A stretch of 40,319 nucleotides of DNA from Shewanella sp. MBTL60-007. GTDB lineage: Bacteria > Pseudomonadota > Gammaproteobacteria > Enterobacterales > Shewanellaceae. Each line of letters starts with the position of its first letter. Positions within the stretch are counted from its first letter, which is position 1. Both the position numbers and the translations under genes were made by a program. The notes beneath the pieces are model-generated. The model worked only from the letters and a program-made list of their open reading frames with translations, made no database searches and was not told the DNA's origin. Below, piece by piece: positions 34,028 through 40,319 of the stretch. The DNA is taken from contig NZ_BPET01000057.1 of assembly GCF_019654915.1 (NCBI RefSeq), forward strand, positions 1-40,319, in the 5' to 3' direction.

Positions 34028-35467
34028 TTAACGTTCAACCTTGCTGATATCGATTGCTTGCCAGTGAGGGTACTGCTTACGAATAAGCGCATTGAGCTCT
34101 AACTCAAAATCACTGTACTGCGGAGCCGTTTTTTGGGCCTTGCTGCTCGATACCGCCATCACTGCCGCCACCGTCGCGTTCGATAAACGGTCGATTAAGA
34201 TCATGCCGCCAGTATCACGCACTAAGGTGTATGGATCGATGGCGATAGACTCATTAAGCTCAAGGGTCACTCGCGCCATATCGTTAAGGCCGATTGCATC
34301 ACTGCTGTTGCGCTCAAGGGTGTTAATATCCACTAGGTATTCAACCCCTGTGACGCTGGCTTGCAGTTTCTTGCCTGCGACCTTCAAGTCATATAGTTGG
34401 CCGATTTGCAGTGGCTTCTCATCCATCCATGCAATATCGGCGCTGACAATATTGGCAAGTGCGGGTGCATCTGTCACCTGCGACAGTAGATCGCCCCTTG
34501 AGATATCGATTTCATCTTCTAAAGTGAGGGTCACCGCTTGCCCCGCAATCGCCTGCTCAAGATCGCCATCGAAAGTCACGATGCGGGCAACCTTACTACG
34601 TTTACCCGATGGCAGTGCCACCAGCTCATCACCCACGTTAATCACACCCGATGCAAGCGTGCCGGAAAAGCCGCGAAAATCCAGATCGGGACGCTGTACA
34701 TACTGCACAGGGAAACGCACAGGTAAGCTGTTTAGTTCACGGCGAGTATCGATGGTTTCGAGTAGCTCTAACAGTGTGCCGCCGCTATACCAAGGGGTTT
34801 GATTGCTGACATCGACAACATTGTCCCCCTTAAGGGCTGACAGAGGCACATAGCGAATATCGATTTCACCGAGTTGCTCGGCAAACTGGGCAAACTCGGC
34901 TTGGATATCGTTGAAAACCTTCTCGTCAAAGCCCAATAGATCCATCTTATTAACCGCCACAACGAAGTGACGAATACCGAGCTGCGATGCGATAAAGGCA
35001 TGGCGACGCGTCTGGGTCTGTACCCCATAGCGTGCATCCACCAAGATCACCGCTAAGTCGCAGGTCGAGGCTCCTGTTGCCATGTTGCGAGTGTACTGCT
35101 CATGACCCGGGGTGTCGGCAATAATGAACTTACGCTTGTCGCTTGAGAAATAGCGGTAAGCCACATCTATGGTGATCCCCTGCTCACGCTCGGCTTGCAG
35201 ACCATCGACCAGCAACGCAAGATCAACCTCTTCGCCGGTAGTGCCAAGCTTGGCACTGTCGCTTTTCAGGCTCGCTAACTGATCTTCATAAATTTGCGCG
35301 CTGTCATGTAATAGGCGACCTATCAAGGTACTCTTACCGTCATCGACACTGCCGCAGGTTAAGAAACGTAACAGCCCCTTATTTTGCTGTAGTGACAGGT
35401 ACTCTTTTACGCCCAGATCTTCCAATTCAGCCGCCAGGCGTGCGTTATTACTTACTGCTTGATTCAT
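34028..35467 (-). CDS. cysN: Sulfate adenylyltransferase, GTPase subunit
   Basis: A 479-residue EF-Tu-like GTPase that couples GTP hydrolysis to APS formation by CysD. The G1 motif is GSVDDGKST (about 35-43), G3 is DTPGHEQYTRNM, and G4 is NKMD. Beta-barrel domains II and III follow from about residue 245. It carries no C-terminal APS kinase fusion, in agreement with a separate cysC. It lies 50 bp after cysD and two bases before the permease gene. Confidence 0.95.
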   Translation of the reverse strand: MNQAVSNNARLAAELEDLGVKEYLSLQQNKGLLRFLTCGSVDDGKSTLIGRLLHDSAQIYEDQLASLKSDSAKLGTTGEEVDLALLVDGLQAEREQGITIDVAYRYFSSDKRKFIIADTPGHEQYTRNMATGASTCDLAVILVDARYGVQTQTRRHAFIASQLGIRHFVVAVNKMDLLGFDEKVFNDIQAEFAQFAEQLGEIDIRYVPLSALKGDNVVDVSNQTPWYSGGTLLELLETIDTRRELNSLPVRFPVQYVQRPDLDFRGFSGTLASGVINVGDELVALPSGKRSKVARIVTFDGDLEQAIAGQAVTLTLEDEIDISRGDLLSQVTDAPALANIVSADIAWMDEKPLQIGQLYDLKVAGKKLQASVTGVEYLVDINTLERNSSDAIGLNDMARVTLELNESIAIDPYTLVRDTGGMILIDRLSNATVAAVMAVSSSKAQKTAPQYSDFELELNALIRKQYPHWQAIDISKVER

Positions 35468-35517
35468 AATGATTCCTTAGAATTCTTCATCCACATTCAT
35501 CCATTAGATGGCTGGGT

Positions 35518-36426
35518 TTAGAAATAGCCCTGACGTTTTTTCAGTTCCATCGATGCGCTTTGATCTGAGTCGATAAGACGACCCTGACGCTCACTCGAAC
35601 GGGTCAGCAGCATCTCTTCAATAATCTTCTCTAAGGTATCGGCCTCAGAATGCATCGCCCCCGTTAGCGGATAGCAGCCCAGTGTTCTAAAGCGCACCAA
35701 CTCCTCTTTAGGCTGCTCACCTTCTTCCAGTGGCATTCTGTCGTCATCGACCATGATCATCATGCCATCGCGCTCAACGACCGGACGCTTCTGGGCAAAA
35801 TACAGCGGTACTAACTGGATGTTTTCTTGGTAGATATATTGCCAAATATCCAACTCAGTCCAGTTAGACAGTGGGAATACACGAATGCTTTCGCCCTTAT
35901 TAACCGCACCGTTATAGGTACGCCACAGCTCTGGGCGTTGATTTTTAGGATCCCAAGTATGGTGCTTATCACGGAATGAATAGACACGCTCCTTGGCACG
36001 CGACTTCTCTTCGTCACGGCGAGCACCACCAAAAGCGGCATCGAAACCGTACTTATTCAGCGCCTGTTTAAGCCCTTGGGTCTTCATGATATCGGTATGC
36101 TTGGCACTACCATGCTCGAATGGACTAATGCCCATCGCAAGCCCTTCTGGATTCTTGTGGACTAGTAGCTCGAAGCCAAACTCTTTGGCCTGAGCATCGC
36201 GAAAGGCGATCATCTCTTTAAACTTCCAGTCGGTATCGACGTGGAGCAAAGGAAAGGGAATTTTCCCTGGATAGAATGCTTTTCGAGCAAGGTGCAGCAT
36301 CACCGATGAGTCCTTACCAATGGAGTACATCATCACAGGATTATCAAACTCTGCCGCGACTTCGCGAATAATTTGAATGCTCTCAGCTTCCAGTTGTTGC
36401 AAATGGCTTAACTCTTTCGCGGCCAT
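35518..36426 (-). CDS. cysD: Sulfate adenylyltransferase, catalytic subunit
   Basis: A 302-residue PP-loop ATP pyrophosphatase that forms APS from ATP and sulfate together with CysN. The PP-loop is SIGKDSSVML (about 35-44); LLHVDTDWKF and FGGARRDEEKSRAKER are further family blocks, and the C-terminus is the conserved KKRQGYF. Length equals that of E. coli CysD. It is second in the operon, 26 bp after the cobA-type gene. Confidence 0.96.
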   Translation of the reverse strand: MAAKELSHLQQLEAESIQIIREVAAEFDNPVMMYSIGKDSSVMLHLARKAFYPGKIPFPLLHVDTDWKFKEMIAFRDAQAKEFGFELLVHKNPEGLAMGISPFEHGSAKHTDIMKTQGLKQALNKYGFDAAFGGARRDEEKSRAKERVYSFRDKHHTWDPKNQRPELWRTYNGAVNKGESIRVFPLSNWTELDIWQYIYQENIQLVPLYFAQKRPVVERDGMMIMVDDDRMPLEEGEQPKEELVRFRTLGCYPLTGAMHSEADTLEKIIEEMLLTRSSERQGRLIDSDQSASMELKKRQGYF

Positions 36427-36452
36427 GCTAATTCTCCGTATTCTTCAATCAA

Positions 36453-37274
36453 TTATCTTGTTATTGCAGCTAACTCGTGACTTTTGAGCTGGCTTTTTTG
36501 TGTGTGCGGCGTAAACCAATTTAGGCTATCTGCGAGCTCAACCACCTCACCTATCACCATCAGCGCTGGCATCACAAGTTCCGGGTGGCTGGCAAGTTCA
36601 TCAAGGTTATCTAAGCGACCGGTAAACACACGTTGCTGGCTAGTCGTCGCCTTTGAGACAAGGGCGACAGGGGTTTGCGCCGATCTACCAGCATTAAGCA
36701 AGCCAGTTTTAATTAGATCTGCATTCAAAATACCCATGTAGATGACTAAGGTATTATTAGGGTTGGCATAACTCTGCCAATCCATAGGGCGGCTCTCAAG
36801 CTTGCAGTGGCCAGTGATAAAGCTCACACCTTGAGCGTAATCTCTATGGGTTAGCGGAATGCCGGCATAAGCCGCCGTGCCACTTGCTGCAGTAATACCG
36901 GGCACCACCTCAAAGTCGATGCCAGCGTCAACGATGGTTTCTAGCTCTTCACCACCGCGACCAAAAATAAATGGGTCTCCGCCCTTTAGCCGAACTACGT
37001 TTTTGCGGGTATAGGCCTTAGTGACCAGTAGCTGATTAATCTCGCTCTGCGCCGCACTGTGAAGACCAGCGCGTTTACCTACAGCAATTTTCTCGGCATG
37101 CTTTGGGAGCAATGCCAAGATCTCATCACTGACGAGCGCGTCGTAAAGCACCGCATCGGCGTTTTGTAGCACCCGATAAGCCTTTACTGTCAGTAGATCG
37201 ACATCACCAGGCCCCGCTCCCACTAGCCATACTTTTCCTCCAGCGGCTTGACCGGGTAAAGTTACAATCTCCAT
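36453..37274 (-). CDS. cobA: Uroporphyrinogen-III C-methyltransferase
   Basis: A 273-residue SAM-dependent enzyme that methylates uroporphyrinogen III twice to precorrin-2, the first step to siroheme, the cofactor of sulfite and nitrite reductases. The SAM-binding start is VGAGPGDVDLLT, with GGDPFIFGRGGEE and PGITAASGTAAYAGIPLTHR following. It corresponds to the C-terminal domain of CysG, without the dehydrogenase/chelatase part. The ATG at 37274 has GAGG 7 nt upstream; a GTG codon directly before it is less well placed. As first gene of the cys operon it links cofactor supply with sulfate activation. Confidence 0.93.
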   Translation of the reverse strand: MEIVTLPGQAAGGKVWLVGAGPGDVDLLTVKAYRVLQNADAVLYDALVSDEILALLPKHAEKIAVGKRAGLHSAAQSEINQLLVTKAYTRKNVVRLKGGDPFIFGRGGEELETIVDAGIDFEVVPGITAASGTAAYAGIPLTHRDYAQGVSFITGHCKLESRPMDWQSYANPNNTLVIYMGILNADLIKTGLLNAGRSAQTPVALVSKATTSQQRVFTGRLDNLDELASHPELVMPALMVIGEVVELADSLNWFTPHTQKSQLKSHELAAITR

Positions 37275-37688
37275 CACGCTACCTCACTCTGAATTCTTGT
37301 AGTGAAATATAGCCGCCTGCTTATTCCATAATAAATATGTATTTATTACCTTTTATAACTTTTAGTTATTTAAGAGATGCAAGGCTGTAGATAGATGTGG
37401 CGGTGTAATATGTAACACCTTGTATAAAAAGCGTTAAATCCAATAAGGCAATGAGTCTTTTCAACTAAGTGAAAATCATGGTGGCTTTTTGCACTAACTT
37501 ATTGCATTTAGATCTAATATTGGCGCTGTTTTTGATTAATAAATATGTGGTTAATCCAAGTTAAGCCAACGCAAACAACCATGCTGCCACAGTTGCCGAT
37601 TTGCTAAACAACTGTTAATTCAGCATTGTGCTAGGTAGAATCTTCCACATAAGAAGACAAAACTGCTTAGATAAAATCAGGGAATACG
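37275..37688. other. Divergent control region of the cys operon and pldA
   Basis: A stretch of about 410 bp holding the cys operon promoter with the palindrome at 37329-37348, and the pldA promoter further on. No reading frame or RNA was recognised. Confidence 0.45.
37329..37348. promoter_or_regulatory. 20-bp palindrome, possible CysB-type operator
   Basis: TAATAAATA (37329-37337) and TATTTATTA (37340-37348) are perfect inverted repeats around TG, 55 bp before the cobA start. CysB, a LysR-type activator of sulfate genes, uses AT-rich sites upstream of its promoters. The assignment rests on position and composition only. Confidence 0.4.
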
Positions 37689-38639
37689 ATGAACAAATTA
37701 GCTGCGCTACTCTTAGCCTCTGGCTTGTGCTGCTCTTTTAGCCTTTATGCTCAAAGCGAGACTCAAGCAAGTAAGAGTGAAGAAAGCGAAACCAACATCG
37801 AGGTTACGCCTAAAAGAGAAGAGTCACTGGTTGATAAACGGATCTCAGAAGAAAGTGCTACTGACGAGCTGCCTTACGTCATTACCCCCCATAAGGTTAA
37901 CTATATTCTGCCTGTGACCTACAGCAAATCCCCCAATATGGCCCCTTTTGAAAAAGATGCCGCCGAGCATCCCTTCACCTTAGATAACATGGAGGCCAAG
38001 TTTCAGATCAGCTTTAAGTTTCCACTATGGCACAACGTCTTTGGTGACAACGGTCACCTGTTTGCGGCTTATACCAACCAATCCTATTGGCAGGTATACA
38101 ACAAAGATATCTCCTCGCCTTTTAGAGAAACTAATCACGAACCAGAGATCTTCATGCTCTTTACCAATGACTGGCAGCTGGGTCCGCTGAAAAACTCTTT
38201 TTGGGGCCTTGGCGCCGTACACCAATCCAATGGTCAGTCGGGTTCAAAATCACGTAGCTGGAATCGCTTATATGGCATGATGGTATTTGATAATGGCCCC
38301 TTTGCCCTTGAAGCTAAGGCTTGGTGGCGTATTCCAGAAGATGAAAAAGAGACGCCAAGCTCTCCAAAGGGCGATGACAACCCAGATATTACCGATTACA
38401 TGGGTAACCTAGAGCTCAAAGGCGTATATGGCCTCAATGAACATAGATTTACTCTGATGGTGCGTAATTACATAAAAAAACCTAACTATGGCGCTCTAGA
38501 ATTCACCTGGAGTTACCCGATCTTGGGTAACTTAAGACTTTATACTCAATATTTTAATGGCTACGGTGAAAGTTTAATCGACTACAATGTACATAACCAA
38601 CGCATAGGTATTGGGGTTTCGATTAACGATATCTTATAG
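37689..38639 (+). CDS. pldA: Outer-membrane phospholipase A
   Basis: A 316-residue outer-membrane phospholipase (OMPLA) that removes acyl chains from phospholipids misplaced in the outer leaflet. Signal peptide cut near residue 21 (YAQS); a charged linker to about 60; beta-barrel from about 68. The catalytic set is H178, S180 and N192 in AVHQSNGQSGSKSRSWNRLY, aligning with H142, S144 and N156 of E. coli OMPLA. Calcium-dependent dimers are the active form in the family. An AGGGA ribosome site stands 6 nt upstream. The S41-like gene follows in the same direction. Confidence 0.93.
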   Translation: MNKLAALLLASGLCCSFSLYAQSETQASKSEESETNIEVTPKREESLVDKRISEESATDELPYVITPHKVNYILPVTYSKSPNMAPFEKDAAEHPFTLDNMEAKFQISFKFPLWHNVFGDNGHLFAAYTNQSYWQVYNKDISSPFRETNHEPEIFMLFTNDWQLGPLKNSFWGLGAVHQSNGQSGSKSRSWNRLYGMMVFDNGPFALEAKAWWRIPEDEKETPSSPKGDDNPDITDYMGNLELKGVYGLNEHRFTLMVRNYIKKPNYGALEFTWSYPILGNLRLYTQYFNGYGESLIDYNVHNQRIGIGVSINDIL

Positions 38640-38688
38640 TCGACACCTTTTAATCGACAACGTTAGCTCAATATCAAAAGCGTCTTTA

Positions 38689-38717
38689 GCAGGCTAAAAG
38701 CACAGCGCTAAGCCTGC
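38689..38717 (+). terminator. Possible hairpin after pldA
   Basis: GCAGGCT (38689-38695) pairs with AGCCTGC (38711-38717), 49 bp after the pldA stop and just before the ribosome site of the next gene. The T-run is minimal, so it may only attenuate transcription into the downstream gene. Confidence 0.35.
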
Positions 38718-38733
38718 CTTAACAAGGATGGTT

Positions 38734-40275
38734 ATGACTTTGAGCTATAAGGGTATATTTAACGCATTTCTCTTGCTTATCTGTGTTAGCGCAATGCTAC
38801 TCAGTTACCTTTCCTTTGCTCCAACTAAAGTCAGAAACCAACTAAGCTTTCATCAATATCAACAAGATATAAAACTACTGCTGCAAGTAATAAATCAACA
38901 TTCATCCTTTGCAGCTATCGCACCTAAGCAACAAATAAAAATGAGTCAAATTGCCGCTAGGCTTATCGAGCAATCCCAAGGTTTTAATAGCCAAGAACAA
39001 CTACAAGGCCAACTTCAAAAACTACTTAGCCAACTTAATGACCCAGCAGCCAAAGCGCTACTCCCTAATAAAACGGTAGTAGACAAGCTTCCAGTGAACT
39101 TACATTTTGATGGTCAATATTGGTTAGCATTCACACCAGAAGGGGAGCTCATAGACGCCGAATTTCCTTACCTTTCCCATATTGATGGCTTACCAATTAA
39201 ACGCTGGCAACAAGCAAGTGAAGCCTACCTTGCGGGGTCTTTAAAACAATCAACAGCTGCCCAAGCCCAATGGTTAACTCAAATTGTTCAACTGAGAATC
39301 GAGATAGGTTTAAAACACAGTAGTCACGCATTATTAACCCTGTCTGATGGCGAAACCCACATACAGAGGTCACTCGCTTTAGTCGCCACCTCTAAAATGC
39401 CGATATCAGCACCACCAAACCAAGAGCTCATTTTACGCCTGCCAGCAAAAGTCGATGCTAATAACATAGCGACACTTAACCAACATCTGTACCGTCAACA
39501 AGAATCCGTCTCCCCTAGCGCTTTAATTGTGGATATTCGTGCGATAAAGCAACCACAACCTCTACTTATGGCTTGGTTAAACAAACACTTTAACCAAAGC
39601 ACCTCCCTTCACTCAACGACTCTTGCTGTAATGCAATACAAGCGATTTGCTCATGCTAGAGCCGATCGTATTGCGAGCCAATATATTCCAATGACCGATT
39701 TAGACTTTTTTGAGCAAACGACACTCAAAAACCAAGGTTTTGACAATCAGTTAAATCCAAGTAAAGCTTTTAGTCACTTTCTTGTTCGGCGCAACAGCCC
39801 ATCAACTCTACCTATACTCCCTAGCATTTCAGAACAAGTTCCACTGTTTCTCCATGTGGATTCCAGCTGCGAACAAGAGTGTGAATGGATAGCGTTGGCG
39901 TCTGCACATTTGCCACACGTAACATTAATAGGAGAAACCACTTCAGGTAATCTGGGGCCGTTACATAATTTGACCTTACCCAATAGCGGTATTCAAATTC
40001 AGTTTAGTGCAGGCTTAACTTATACCCCTGATGGCCAGCTTTTTTCTGGGGTAGGATTGACTCCAGAGGTTTTTTTAAATCAAAAGCTTGGCAAGATAAC
40101 AGCAGAACAACCTAAATCTTGGCATGATATTCAACAAGTGTTTAAATCCAGAGGCTTACACTTACAACTGATAGGTAACCACTTAGTGAGCAAACCTGAC
40201 ACCAACCTCAGTGCAGAGCTGAATTTCAACAGCCCCTATGATGAGCTCAGTTCAATACTAAAACCTTTTGGTTAA
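38734..40275 (+). CDS. S41 (C-terminal processing protease)-like protein, catalytic residues apparently lost
   Basis: A 513-residue protein with an N-terminal membrane anchor or uncleaved signal (about 8-28) and a periplasmic part. The C-terminal third resembles the S41 peptidase core: FLHVDSSCEQECEWIALASAHLP, then LIGETTSGNLG, then a GVGLTPEV block. Aligning the conserved Glu and the GE-T segment with Tsp puts Gln (about 381) at the catalytic Ser and Asn at the Lys, so it is probably inactive or uses another residue. Two cysteines flank the site. The ATG at 38734 has AAGGA 5 nt upstream; the ATG at 38728 overlaps that site. It follows pldA on the same strand. Confidence 0.65.
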   Translation: MTLSYKGIFNAFLLLICVSAMLLSYLSFAPTKVRNQLSFHQYQQDIKLLLQVINQHSSFAAIAPKQQIKMSQIAARLIEQSQGFNSQEQLQGQLQKLLSQLNDPAAKALLPNKTVVDKLPVNLHFDGQYWLAFTPEGELIDAEFPYLSHIDGLPIKRWQQASEAYLAGSLKQSTAAQAQWLTQIVQLRIEIGLKHSSHALLTLSDGETHIQRSLALVATSKMPISAPPNQELILRLPAKVDANNIATLNQHLYRQQESVSPSALIVDIRAIKQPQPLLMAWLNKHFNQSTSLHSTTLAVMQYKRFAHARADRIASQYIPMTDLDFFEQTTLKNQGFDNQLNPSKAFSHFLVRRNSPSTLPILPSISEQVPLFLHVDSSCEQECEWIALASAHLPHVTLIGETTSGNLGPLHNLTLPNSGIQIQFSAGLTYTPDGQLFSGVGLTPEVFLNQKLGKITAEQPKSWHDIQQVFKSRGLHLQLIGNHLVSKPDTNLSAELNFNSPYDELSSILKPFG

Positions 40276-40319
40276 CCTGCTAATCTCCGCCACGTTCACA
40301 CTCTAAAACTCACATTATC

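Noticed and set aside
34092..34802. 236-codon frame antisense to cysN
   Set aside because: It lies wholly inside the well-recognised cysN gene on the opposite strand and has the Ser/Arg-rich composition of a shadow frame.

Overview
The window looks like a chromosomal segment of a marine gammaproteobacterium, most likely Shewanella or a close relative. This rests on protein content: an ArfA ribosome-rescue gene, HemG, a cobA-cysD-cysN-permease-cysC sulfate operon, a Tat-exported two-haem c-type protein beside a lipoprotein resembling the N-terminus of OmcA/MtrC cytochromes, a GlyGly-CTERM secreted protease, and a porin/imelysin/di-haem iron operon. No database search was possible, so the genus is inference. 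No rRNA, tRNA, IS element, phage gene or CRISPR array was seen. The segment reads as ordinary core and lineage-specific chromosome.

Layout. 1-4.4 kb: NhaC-type antiporter (-), unrecognised Cys/His-cluster protein (-), PF03773 permease with a cysteine-rich loop (+). 4.4-6.4 kb: two separate LysR regulators (-). 6.8-11.8 kb: a very large secreted subtilisin with a rhombosortase-type tail (+). 12.0-13.5 kb: arfA with a terminator hairpin inside its reading frame, a 14-bp tandem repeat, and a DEDDy exonuclease followed by a 40-residue membrane protein (-). 13.6-14.9 kb: polytopic MOP-like membrane protein (+). 15.0-18.3 kb: a two-gene redox operon (-) divergent from a ToxR/ToxS-like transmembrane regulator pair (+). 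18.4-21.9 kb: four-repeat DUF4397 lipoprotein, an unrecognised outer-membrane-type protein, and a DsbA-family oxidoreductase. 21.9-24.4 kb: GT4 glycosyltransferase, then hemG with a b-type cytochrome.

24.5-29.1 kb: a probably Fur-controlled porin, imelysin and di-haem (DUF1111) cluster, with an internal terminator before the last gene. 29.4-31.6 kb: MFS transporter and a TIGR03899-like protein. 31.6-37.3 kb: assimilatory sulfate activation operon (siroheme methyltransferase, ATP sulfurylase subunits, SLC13/RCK permease, APS kinase). 37.7-40.3 kb: outer-membrane phospholipase A and an S41-like protein that seems to lack its catalytic residues.

Several starts were moved from the longest reading frame on ribosome-binding-site and signal-peptide grounds, giving GTG starts for the protease and hemG and TTG starts for dsbA and the glycosyltransferase. 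The best candidates for undescribed biology are the ToxRS-like/split-Soret-like locus, the hemG-cytochrome b pair, and the Cys-rich permease without a neighbouring ArsR gene. The arfA hairpin is a clear example of a known but unusual nonstop-mRNA control.
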